Under the pieces are notes generated by a model that saw only the letters and a list, made by a program, of their open reading frames with translations, ran no database searches and was not told the DNA's origin. The position numbers and the translations under genes are program-made. Positions 1 to 7,883 of a stretch of DNA of 25,661 nucleotides are shown here, in pieces. The stretch covers positions 52,086-77,746 of the forward strand of contig NQOH01000007.1 in assembly GCA_003585735.1 (NCBI GenBank), written 5' to 3'. The first letter of the stretch is position 1. Every line of letters begins with the position of its first letter. This stretch comes from Gardnerella kenyensis. Lineage in GTDB: Bacteria; Actinomycetota; Actinomycetes; Actinomycetales; Bifidobacteriaceae.

Positions 1-2822
1 ATGTAAATTACAGCCAACTGAAGAAGAACAGAAACTGCAATAGCGCCCCAAAGCCAACGGTTCGCGAACAAACCTACGAACACGCTTTGCGAATCGGAAC
101 GAGATGCCAATGCGTTCAACATTTGTGCAAACACAAGAATTGTGAAGCCCATTGTGCGAGCGTGAGTCATTTGTGCAGCGTGGCTCATAATACCAACAGA
201 ACGGTCAGTAAATAAGCCTCCTGCCAAATGCATATCCATGCCAATTAACGTAATAGCAGCCATGATTATGCCGATAAATACAATATCTCCCCACATTCGT
301 CGGTCAATAACGCTATCGGTAAGCTTTCGAGGCTTCCTGTCCATTACGTCATCAGTTTGCGGATCAACACCCATAGCAAGAGCAGGAGCAGCATCCGTAA
401 GCAAATTAATCCACAAAAGCTGAGTTGCAAGAAGTGGAAGCGTAACGCCTACGGAATTAGGCTGCGTAATTCCAAGCGCGCCAGCAAAAACAACGCCGCC
501 GAAAACTGTGCAAACTTCACCAACGTTAGAACTTAACAAGTATCGCAAGAATTTACGAATATTGTCGAAAATTCCTCTGCCCTCGCGCACAGCCGCAACA
601 ATAGTCGAGAAATTATCATCTGCAAGAATCATCTTTGCAGATTCTTTCGTAACTTCTGTGCCGGTAATGCCCATAGCAACGCCAATATCTGCCGACTTTA
701 CAGCTGGAGCATCGTTTACGCCATCGCCAGTCATAGCAACAATATTTCCTTGACGTTGCAATGAAGACACAATAGCAAGCTTGTGCTCAGGAGCAACTCG
801 CGCGTAAACGCTAGTTTTATTTATTGCTTCGTCAAAAGCAATATTGTCGTCGTCTAGAGAAAGAAGATTATCGAGATCGTCGCCAGTAAGTGCGTGCTCG
901 TCTTTGCCAACAATGCCAAGATCTCGAGCAATACGAGTTGCTGTAAGAGGATGGTCGCCGGTAATCATAACAGTGCGGATTCCAGCGCTGTGAGCTTGAG
1001 CAACACTATCTCGAACCTCAATGCGAGGCGGGTCAATAATACCAACCATGCCGTTCCAAATTAAGTCAGACTCCAACACGTCACTTTGCTCAGCAACGTC
1101 AGCAATCTGGCCGGCAGCATTAGAAGTCATTCCGTCAACTTTCGCCAAACTATCCACTCCAAGCGGACGGTACGCCATGCCAAGAGTGCGGTAAGCTTCG
1201 CCCGAAAGGCGTTCAACTGTAGCCAAAATGTCTTCACGATCGCCATCGGTAAGCGGACGTACGGCACCAGCTACTGCAATTCGAGTGCAATAAGAAAGAA
1301 GCACATCCGGAGCGCCCTTAGCGCAAACAATAAGATTTCCAGAATCTGAACCATCTTTTACAACCACAGACATGCGCTTGCGCTCGGAAGTAAACGGAAT
1401 CTCCGCAACACGAGTTAAGTGAGAGTAACGCTTATCCGCCTTCGTTTTACGCGCGGCAACAACAATAGAAACTTCTGTAGGGTCACCAACTGGCTGCCAA
1501 CTCTTAGTAGATTCGTCGTAATGAAGATCGCCATCGTTAGCCAAATAGCCGGAACCTAAAGCTCCTAATACTTCTGTAGCAAGATTTTGAGGAACAGCAA
1601 GATCCGCATCCGCAGAATCAAGAAGAACCATGCGGCCTTCCGGCTTGTAACCGCTGCCAGTGAGCTGAACTTCACCGCTAGGCGTTATTACGCGCTCAAC
1701 AGTCATCTCGTTACGAGTAAGAGTACCTGTTTTATCGGAGCAAATAACAGAAGCTGAGCCAAGCGTTTCCACAGAAGAAAGCTTCTTCACAACCGCATGA
1801 TGCTTAACCATGCGCTGAACGCCCAAAGCAAGCACAACAGTCAAAATAGCAGCTAAGCCTTCTGGAACTGCAGCAACAGCAAGCGAAACAGAAAGCAGAA
1901 GCGAATCGATAATATCTTGGATTGTGTGGAATCCTTCAAGAAGCCACATTGATGCAAGAACAATAACCGCAATAACACACACTGCAATTCCGAGAACTTT
2001 AGAAACTCGCACCATTTCACGCTCAAGAGGAGTGGCTTCTTCGTCCGACTTGGAAAGCATATCCGCAATTTTGCCAACTTGAGTATGCATACCAGTTGAA
2101 GTGACGATAGCGCGGCCGGTTCCTTGAGTTACGGCAGTGCCGTTGAAAACCATGTTGGTACGATCGCCCAAAGCTTTAGCGGATTGCAAGGTATCCGGTC
2201 GCTTGCTTACAGCAACCGATTCTCCCGTAAGACTTGCTTCAGCAATACGCAACGATGCTGCAGCAATTAAACGACCGTCTGCAGAAACTGCGTCGCCTTC
2301 GCCAAGAACAAGAATATCGCCCGGAACTACTTCAGTAGTATCGATGCGTATGACGCGTCCGTCTCGCAAAACTGAAGTTTGCGGCGCGCTCATTCTAGCC
2401 AAAGCTTCAACTGCTTCTTCTGCACGTGATTCCTGAATAAAACCAAGTACAGCATTCGCAATCAAAATTATGATAATAACAATGGAATCAAACGGCAGAA
2501 TTTCGCCACCACTGTTCCCCTTATGTTGCGCTCGCTCTACGAACCATGCGATTGCAGAAATAATTGTTGCTGCAATAAGCAAGTAAACAAGCGGATCTTT
2601 GAACTGATCAAGGAATCGTTTCCATGCTGGCGTCTTTGGAGCGGCAGCAAGCGCGTTTGGACCAAATTGTGCAAGTCGCTTAGATGCTTCTTCGGAACTT
2701 AAGCCGCGAGTCACATCTACGTTTAAAGATTGTGCCACTTGCTGAACATTTTGTAATGACGGATCCTGATTAGCAGAATCAGACGCATTATTTTTGGATT
2801 GATCAAGAACGTGATCAACCAT
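1..2822 (-). CDS. Cation-transporting P-type ATPase, Ca2+ (SERCA/PMCA-like) type, C-terminus cut by window edge
   Basis: Membrane pump that uses ATP to move a cation, probably Ca2+, out of the cytoplasm. Reading the minus strand from the ATG at 2822 gives one open frame of about 940 codons that is still open at position 1. Visible in order: an N-terminal cation-ATPase domain (GLSSEEASKRLAQFGPN), TGES of the actuator domain (around 2220), the TM4 ion site VAAVPEGLAA (around 1860), the phosphorylation motif CSDKTGTLT with the phospho-Asp at residue 363 (1734-1736), the hinge TGDGVNDAPA (around 710-735), and NLLTDAAPALAMG in TM6. PEGL plus the TM6 motif favours Ca2+ over heavy-metal or K+ pumps; the ion is inferred. 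AAGGGGG sits 5 nt upstream of the chosen ATG. The gene is divergent from rlmB. Only the last transmembrane segment or two should be missing, as relatives are about 900-1000 residues. Confidence 0.93.
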   Translation of the reverse strand, partial: MVDHVLDQSKNNASDSANQDPSLQNVQQVAQSLNVDVTRGLSSEEASKRLAQFGPNALAAAPKTPAWKRFLDQFKDPLVYLLIAATIISAIAWFVERAQHKGNSGGEILPFDSIVIIIILIANAVLGFIQESRAEEAVEALARMSAPQTSVLRDGRVIRIDTTEVVPGDILVLGEGDAVSADGRLIAAASLRIAEASLTGESVAVSKRPDTLQSAKALGDRTNMVFNGTAVTQGTGRAIVTSTGMHTQVGKIADMLSKSDEEATPLEREMVRVSKVLGIAVCVIAVIVLASMWLLEGFHTIQDIIDSLLLSVSLAVAAVPEGLAAILTVVLALGVQRMVKHHAVVKKLSSVETLGSASVICSDKTGTLTRNEMTVERVITPSGEVQLTGSGYKPEGRMVLLDSADADLAVPQNLATEVLGALGSGYLANDGDLHYDESTKSWQPVGDPTEVSIVVAARKTKADKRYSHLTRVAEIPFTSERKRMSVVVKDGSDSGNLIVCAKGAPDVLLSYCTRIAVAGAVRPLTDGDREDILATVERLSGEAYRTLGMAYRPLGVDSLAKVDGMTSNAAGQIADVAEQSDVLESDLIWNGMVGIIDPPRIEVRDSVAQAHSAGIRTVMITGDHPLTATRIARDLGIVGKDEHALTGDDLDNLLSLDDDNIAFDEAINKTSVYARVAPEHKLAIVSSLQRQGNIVAMTGDGVNDAPAVKSADIGVAMGITGTEVTKESAKMILADDNFSTIVAAVREGRGIFDNIRKFLRYLLSSNVGEVCTVFGGVVFAGALGITQPNSVGVTLPLLATQLLWINLLTDAAPALAMGVDPQTDDVMDRKPRKLTDSVIDRRMWGDIVFIGIIMAAITLIGMDMHLAGGLFTDRSVGIMSHAAQMTHARTMGFTILVFAQMLNALASRSDSQSVFVGLFANRWLWGAIAVSVLLQLAVIY

Positions 2823-2940
2823 GTTTTCCCCCTTGGGAGCGCCGCGGAGTAGTCAATAATCGCAATGCGAACGCTATTTTCGCGCGTTCTACACTGTAAC
2901 TATTGCGCGGTTGTGGAATATTGCGCAACTTTTGCCGATT

Positions 2941-2969
2941 AATATAAATATGTTTATTTAATTAAGCAA
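2941..2969 (-). promoter_or_regulatory. Predicted sigma70-type promoter of the P-ATPase gene
   Basis: On the minus strand, TTGCTT (2964-2969) is followed after exactly 17 bp by TATATT (2941-2946), a 5/6 match to TATAAT. The predicted leader is about 110 nt. This rests on sequence match only. Confidence 0.5.
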
Positions 2970-2980
2970 GCAAAAGCTTA

Positions 2981-3009
2981 TTGCAATAAATTAAGTACTT
3001 TTCTATTAT
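2981..3009 (+). promoter_or_regulatory. Predicted sigma70-type promoter of rlmB
   Basis: TTGCAA (2981-2986), a 17-bp spacer, then TATTAT (3004-3009), a 5/6 match to the -10 consensus. It is placed back to back with the promoter for the divergent ATPase gene. The predicted leader is about 115 nt to the start at 3135. Confidence 0.5.
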
Positions 3010-3134
3010 GTCATACAACGCGCCGCTATTCGCAAAATAGCAAAGAAAAGCGGAATTAAAAATTAATAAGCAAGAACGCACTAATAATAAAGAACGTAGA
3101 CTCAATGCCTCGGGGGCATGTGAGAATAGAAAAT

Positions 3135-4130
3135 ATGACTACGAAAAAAGGGCCGACCAAGGGGTCGGGTGGAAAACATCGCAATGCGTTGCGTGGTAAA
3201 GGTCCTACTCCAAAGGCTGAAGATCGCGTGTATCACAAAGCTTATTTTGCTAAGAAAGCCGCTATTAAGCGCACTTTCGCTGATCCGCGATTAGCTGCAA
3301 GGCGAAGGGTAGATAAATTTGCGTCTGATTCTGACGAGTTGGTTATTGGACGTAATTCTGTGCTTGAAGCGCTTCGAGTTGGAGTGCCAAGTACGCAACT
3401 GTATGTGGCAAGCAGAATTGAGCATGACGATCGCACGCGCGAAATTGTTAAGCTTGCAGGCGTGCGCGGCTTGCGTTTGCTAGAAGCTGACCGATTGGAA
3501 ATGGATCGTATTGCTCGTTCCAGCAACCATCAAGGCATTATTTTGAAGGTGCAGCCTTACCAGTATTACTCTTTGCAAGAGCTGGTTGAGCGTGCAGAAA
3601 AGAAGTCTCGCGCAATGGAGGCCGCCGATTCTGCAGCCGCTCGAATTAATGCTCGTCCTCTGTTTATTGCTTTGGATGGCGTGACTGATCCGCAAAATTT
3701 GGGTGCTGTTATTCGCTCAGCTGCAGCTTTTGGTGCTAATGGCGTTATTTTGCCGGAGCGTAGAAGCGCTTCCGTAACGGCGGCTGCGTGGAAAGTTTCT
3801 GCTGGTGCTGCAGCGCATTTGCCGGTTGCGCGAGTTGTTAATTTGAATAAGGCAATTCAGGGCTTGCGCGAACGCGGATGGTACGCGATTGGTCTTGATG
3901 GCGGCGGCGATAAGCTCGTTGGCGAAACAGGTTTTGAAACTGATCCGTTAGTTGTGGTTCTTGGCTCTGAAGGCAAGGGTATGAGCCGTCTTACTCGCGA
4001 AGTTTGCGACGCTGTTGCAGGAATCCCAATTTCTAACGCAGTTGAGTCACTTAACGCTTCGGTTGCTGCCGGAATTAGCTTGTATGCTGTTGCTAACGCT
4101 CGTCGTTTGGCTGCAGAAAAGCAAAACTAA
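3135..4130 (+). CDS. rlmB: 23S rRNA (guanosine-2'-O-)-methyltransferase, RlmB/SpoU family
   Basis: Cytoplasmic SAM-dependent enzyme expected to methylate a guanosine ribose in 23S rRNA (G2251 in E. coli numbering). With the chosen start it has 331 residues: a basic, disordered N-terminal tail typical of actinobacterial members (KKGPTKGSGGK), an SpoU substrate-binding domain (about 68-150), and the trefoil-knot SPOUT domain. The three SPOUT motifs are visible: DGVTDPQNLGAVIRSA (171-186), VVVLGSEGKGMSRL (263-276) and IPISNAVESLNASVAAG (287-303). An in-frame ATG at 3105 would add ten residues (MPRGHVRIEN). I prefer 3135 because the tail then begins MTTKKGPTKG as in relatives I recall; neither start has a strong ribosome site. 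The gene ends just before a clear terminator, so it is probably transcribed alone. Confidence 0.9.
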   Translation: MTTKKGPTKGSGGKHRNALRGKGPTPKAEDRVYHKAYFAKKAAIKRTFADPRLAARRRVDKFASDSDELVIGRNSVLEALRVGVPSTQLYVASRIEHDDRTREIVKLAGVRGLRLLEADRLEMDRIARSSNHQGIILKVQPYQYYSLQELVERAEKKSRAMEAADSAAARINARPLFIALDGVTDPQNLGAVIRSAAAFGANGVILPERRSASVTAAAWKVSAGAAAHLPVARVVNLNKAIQGLRERGWYAIGLDGGGDKLVGETGFETDPLVVVLGSEGKGMSRLTREVCDAVAGIPISNAVESLNASVAAGISLYAVANARRLAAEKQN

Positions 4131-4144
4131 AATTATATTCTATA

Positions 4145-4181
4145 AAATCACGCTCGCCAAAGTGCGGGCGTGATTTCGTTT
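4145..4181 (+). terminator. Rho-independent terminator of rlmB
   Basis: A 13-bp stem of AAATCACGC+TCGC (4145-4157) with GCGG+GCGTGATTT (4164-4176), containing one T-G pair, and a CAAAGT loop. T-rich DNA (CGTTTG) follows. It begins 15 nt after the rlmB stop. Confidence 0.8.
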
Positions 4182-4226
4182 GTGCGATTTTATATACGTA
4201 TATACACGAATAAAACTAAGGCAATT

Positions 4227-5894
4227 ATGGAAGATACTATTACATATCAACACTCGTTAATTAAATTTTTGAAAGAACATTCTCGCATACTTACTTTTGT
4301 AGCGTATCTTGCGGTAGTTGTTGTTGTAATGTACTTTCACGAGCCGTGGTTTGATGAAGCGCAGAGTTGGCTTATTGCGCGCGACTCGTCTTTTGCTGAT
4401 TTACTAACGCTTCGCCCGCATTACGAAGGGCATCCTCCGCTGTGGACGCTTCTTCTTTCTATACCCGCAAAAACTGGCGTTCCGTACGAAATTGGTCTTA
4501 AAGGTGTGCAACTTTTATGCGCTGCGCTTTTAGGTGGATTCCTGATTTTCCGCTCTCCTTTTAATCGCATTACGACTGCACTTCTGCCATTTACTTATTT
4601 TCTTTGCTTCCAATACGGCGTTACTGCGAGACCTTACGCATTACTGTGCCTTTCTTTGCTAATGGTTGCTTATTACTGGAAACAAGCGGATTCTAAGCCG
4701 GCTTATACTTGGAAACTTGCGCTAAGTCTTATGCTTATGTGCGTAGTTAGCGCCTACGGAATTGCGATTGCTGCAGGTTTTGCTTTGGCTTGGCTTGTGC
4801 GAAGCGTTAAAATAGCTGGAATTAAGCGCGCTTTTTACGAAATATTTTCTAACGTAAATCGTCTTATAAGTTGGGTTCTTCTTGCTTTCGTTGGATTTGC
4901 AAGTATTGTTTGCATCTGGCCAGCTGCTAATGCTTTTGCTGCACGCGCAACAGTTAGCGGAAATTCTCATATTATTCAATTCTTGTATTTTATTTTCGTA
5001 GTGCCATCGGAAAGCATGTTTACTTCTTTTGCTGGCGATGTTTCTTTGCGCAGAATGTCTTTAGGAATATTGCCAACCATTATTTGCGTGCTTATTTCGC
5101 TACTTATTTGGGCTTTTGCTATTCTTATTGCAAAACGTAGGGGAATGCTGGTATCTCTTATTCTTCCTTATTTGACTTTCGCTATTATTGCGACGCAATA
5201 TTTCACTTTGCATCACGCAGGAATCGTATTTGTGTTCTTTATTGCGCAACTGTGGATGTGCATTGCTCAAAAGCCGCTTAATTTTGATATTGCGTTTGCA
5301 AATAAGCTAAGTAATAAGCTAAGTAATAAGACAAATAATAAGCGCGCATTAACTCACGCTATTATTGTTATTTTGCTTGCTCCAAGTTTGATTTGGAATA
5401 TATTTGCTTGCGTTAATGATATTCGATTTGACTACTCGGGTTCTCGCGCACTTGCGCAATTTATTCAGCGCAAGCATGCAGAAAATAAGCGTTTTGTAAC
5501 TTCATGGTTGCATCAAGACGAAAAAGCAGATAGCCATGGTAATACTATTTCCCCAGAATTTGAAGATGTTCACCAATATTCTTGGCAACTTATTACCGCA
5601 AATCCTTATTTCGCAAAGAATCTTATTGATTGTAGCTATAAAAACAGTTCGTTTATTACTAACGAGCGTCCTTCTGAGGATCAAGCGTGGAGTGAGATAT
5701 CAGCTTGCAAAGCGAAGAAAGAACCGCAATTCTTTGTTACTGAATTAAGCGAGCCATGGTACTACTTTGTTGAACTAGATTACAATATTGATCACTATAC
5801 TCCTCATGTTATTGCGCAAACTAAATCTTCTTGGAAAGCGCGAACAAGCGATGGAAAAGTTACTGTTTACGAGCGCAAAAGTAGCGTTAAATAA
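4227..5894 (+). CDS. Multi-spanning membrane protein, GT-C glycosyltransferase-like
   Basis: Integral membrane protein of 555 residues with about ten hydrophobic segments. After TM1 the first outside loop carries HEPWFDEAQSWLIARD and then PHYEGHPPLWTLL. This Asp-Glu plus GHPPLW arrangement resembles the first loop of GT-C (PMT/ArnT-like, family 39) transferases, which use polyprenyl-phosphate sugars; donor and acceptor cannot be told. The last 150 residues are soluble-looking. Start: a GTG at 4170 extends the frame but lies inside the rlmB terminator, so I chose the ATG at 4227, preceded by AAGG. Near the middle the coding DNA contains a 12-bp tandem repeat giving NKLS-NKLS-NKTN. The gene converges on the HtrA gene across a shared terminator. 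It could also be annotated simply as a hypothetical membrane protein. Confidence 0.75.
   Translation: MEDTITYQHSLIKFLKEHSRILTFVAYLAVVVVVMYFHEPWFDEAQSWLIARDSSFADLLTLRPHYEGHPPLWTLLLSIPAKTGVPYEIGLKGVQLLCAALLGGFLIFRSPFNRITTALLPFTYFLCFQYGVTARPYALLCLSLLMVAYYWKQADSKPAYTWKLALSLMLMCVVSAYGIAIAAGFALAWLVRSVKIAGIKRAFYEIFSNVNRLISWVLLAFVGFASIVCIWPAANAFAARATVSGNSHIIQFLYFIFVVPSESMFTSFAGDVSLRRMSLGILPTIICVLISLLIWAFAILIAKRRGMLVSLILPYLTFAIIATQYFTLHHAGIVFVFFIAQLWMCIAQKPLNFDIAFANKLSNKLSNKTNNKRALTHAIIVILLAPSLIWNIFACVNDIRFDYSGSRALAQFIQRKHAENKRFVTSWLHQDEKADSHGNTISPEFEDVHQYSWQLITANPYFAKNLIDCSYKNSSFITNERPSEDQAWSEISACKAKKEPQFFVTELSEPWYYFVELDYNIDHYTPHVIAQTKSSWKARTSDGKVTVYERKSSVK
5301..5336 (+). repeat. 12-bp in-frame tandem repeat in the membrane protein gene
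   Basis: AATAAGCTAAGT occurs at 5301-5312 and 5313-5324, followed by a degenerate copy AATAAGACAAAT (5325-5336). It encodes NKLS, NKLS, NKTN in a hydrophilic loop. Slippage here would keep the frame. Confidence 0.75.
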
Positions 5895-5910
5895 ATGAAT
5901 GAATAAACAA

Positions 5911-5951
5911 ATACGCTCCGATGCAAGATGGATTTTGCAGTCGGAGCGTAT
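5911..5951. terminator. Bidirectional terminator between the convergent membrane-protein and HtrA genes
   Basis: Perfect 11-bp arms ATACGCTCCGA (5911-5921) and TCGGAGCGTAT (5941-5951), with an inner TGCAA/TTGCA stem. T-rich sequence follows on the plus strand (TTATTTG), and TTGTTTATTC follows on the minus strand. It lies 17 nt after one stop and 37 nt from the other. Confidence 0.85.
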
Positions 5952-5987
5952 TTATTTGCGCGTGCTTATTTGCGCGTGCCTCTCAAT

Positions 5988-7775
5988 TTACCAGAAGCCG
6001 AACGGATCGAAGATTCCACCATCGTCACCGTCTCCGTCGTCTCGCTGTTGCATGTCATCATCGTCGTCAGAACCATTGTTGTTCTTGTTTGGATTGCGCT
6101 TTTGACCCTTATTTGTTTGATTCTCTTGACGATTCATGCCAGTAACTTTAGCTTCTTCTTGATCAAACTTTACGGTTAATTTAAGAGTGTTTCCTCCACG
6201 AACTACCGTAAGCGTAGCCTTTTCATTGAAAGCTGTTGCTCGCACATAACCAAGCAGTGCGTAATTATTTGTTACAGGCTTATTGTCGAACGCAACGATA
6301 GTATCGTTGGCTTTTAATCCAGCTTTAGACGCAGGAGTGTTTTGGTTTACAGAAATAACTTGAGCGCCTCCGCGAGTGATGCCATTCGACTCAACAGCTA
6401 CGCTCTTAATCATAATTCCTAAAGCTACGTGCTTAACTGAACCTTTTTTAATAATCTCTGAAACAACTCGTTTTACCAAATTTGCCGGAATTGCAAAGCC
6501 GATGCCAATAGAACCAGCTGTGCCACCTTTAGAAGATGTTGCGGCAATAGACGAATTAATACCAATAATTTGGCCGGCTGCATTAAAAGTAGGGCCGCCA
6601 GAATTTCCAGGATTAATAGCTGCGTCAATTTGTACAGCGTTCGTAACAATTTCTGAACGGCTTTGATCGTCCATAACAGATACTGGGCGGTTCAATGCAG
6701 AAACAATGCCTGTAGTAGCAGTATCGTCATATCCAAGCGGATTGCCGATTGCCATAACTGGTTCGCCAACTGCAAGCAAGTTTGAATCAGCAAACTGCGC
6801 TGCCTTCAGATTTTTTGGAGCGTTATCAAGCTTAAGAACAGCCAAATCAGTTGTTTTATCGGCTCCAACTAATGTTGCTGAATACATTTGGCCGTTAGAA
6901 AGAGTTACTTGAATTTGTTTCGCGCCTGCAATTACGTGATTATTTGTAACTACATAGCCTTTCGGATCGATTATTGCTCCGGAACCTTTTGCGGAACCCT
7001 TATCTAAACGAGTTTGTATTGATACAACAGATCCTGAAACCTTGCTTGAAACTGCACGCCAGTCGGGAGCTTGGCCACCTTTAATAATTGCGCTTCCAGG
7101 GCCGGAAGTATTTGAAATATTTTCCAAAGATCCGCTTTGAGGAAGTGAAATAAGTCCTTGCGATATTGCAAAAGCCATTACTATAACGCAAACTATTGCA
7201 GAAATTGATGCAGATATGATTGCAGTAAATACAGGCGGTATTGTATTAACGCTTTGTTGGTTGGACTGATTGTTCTGCTGATTATTCGGCTGATTGTTAA
7301 GCTGAGGATTTTGCATATTGGTTTGATCAAAACCAGCATTCGCATTGTAAGTATATGGATTCGCAAAAATGCCAGCATTTGGTGACGAATTTCCTTGAAG
7401 ATTTTGTGCACCAAAATATGTTTCTTGCTCAGAATTATTATTTTGCTCATTAGAGTTAGCGTTTACGTTCGCATTATTTACAGGTCCGTAAGCGCCGAAT
7501 TCTGGAGCGGGACTATACGAAGGAGCTGCTTGATATTGCGGCGTCTGTTGCTGAATTGGTTGAGCCTGTAGCTGATTCGGTTGAGCAGGTTGAGCAGGCT
7601 GCATAGCTACTTGCTGTTCAGGCTGCTGAGGTTGAGCAGGTTGAGCAGGTTGTTGATACTGCTGCATTGTGTTAATTTGCTCATTCTGAAGCTGCTGTTC
7701 TTGCTGAGTGTAGGACTCATTATTTGCATTCTCATTGGATTCTTGCTGATTTGCACCATACATATCGTCAGCCAT
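5988..7775 (-). CDS. htrA: HtrA/DegP-type membrane-anchored serine protease with PDZ domain
   Basis: Surface-facing S1C protease for envelope protein quality control. In order (595 residues): a low-complexity cytoplasmic N-terminal region rich in Gln, Asn and Pro (1-178, with QPAQPAQP repeats), one transmembrane helix (about 180-205), a trypsin-like domain with the triad His280 (VVTNNHVIAGA), Asp310 (TTDLAVLKL) and Ser392 (NPGNSGGPTF), a PDZ domain (about 452-538), and an acidic tail with five Asp in a row ending GIFDPFGFW. The start is set by AAGGAGG four nt before the ATG at 7775. The Q-rich cytoplasmic region fits actinobacterial HtrA proteins, although 178 residues is long. It is divergent from tgt. 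The partner of the acidic C-terminus is unknown. Confidence 0.92.
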   Translation of the reverse strand: MADDMYGANQQESNENANNESYTQQEQQLQNEQINTMQQYQQPAQPAQPQQPEQQVAMQPAQPAQPNQLQAQPIQQQTPQYQAAPSYSPAPEFGAYGPVNNANVNANSNEQNNNSEQETYFGAQNLQGNSSPNAGIFANPYTYNANAGFDQTNMQNPQLNNQPNNQQNNQSNQQSVNTIPPVFTAIISASISAIVCVIVMAFAISQGLISLPQSGSLENISNTSGPGSAIIKGGQAPDWRAVSSKVSGSVVSIQTRLDKGSAKGSGAIIDPKGYVVTNNHVIAGAKQIQVTLSNGQMYSATLVGADKTTDLAVLKLDNAPKNLKAAQFADSNLLAVGEPVMAIGNPLGYDDTATTGIVSALNRPVSVMDDQSRSEIVTNAVQIDAAINPGNSGGPTFNAAGQIIGINSSIAATSSKGGTAGSIGIGFAIPANLVKRVVSEIIKKGSVKHVALGIMIKSVAVESNGITRGGAQVISVNQNTPASKAGLKANDTIVAFDNKPVTNNYALLGYVRATAFNEKATLTVVRGGNTLKLTVKFDQEEAKVTGMNRQENQTNKGQKRNPNKNNNGSDDDDDMQQRDDGDGDDGGIFDPFGFW

Positions 7776-7883
7776 TCATCCTCCTTAAAAAGACTCTTGA
7801 TACACCATAATAAACCATGCTGTGTTTCCTGCGCTAGTAAATTTATTTATGTTATTTTCATGCCTCCTAATAAAGTAAAAGAT

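Larger units (their letters stand above)
2823..3134. other. Divergent intergenic region between the P-ATPase gene and rlmB
   Basis: An AT-rich spacer of about 310 bp without a credible gene. It holds the two back-to-back promoters listed separately. In the predicted rlmB leader there is a small hairpin, GCTATT (3025-3030) and AATAGC (3036-3041), enclosed by CCGC/GCGG. No riboswitch that I can recognise is present. Confidence 0.6.

Noticed and set aside
4170..4226. A GTG start for the membrane protein
   Set aside because: It lies inside the 3' arm of the rlmB terminator; the ATG at 4227 with AAGG upstream is more credible.
7581..7883. An upstream extension of tgt into the HtrA coding region
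   Set aside because: The added residues are a Leu/Arg/Ser-rich shadow of the HtrA Gln-rich repeats, and the divergent htrA start would be overlapped.
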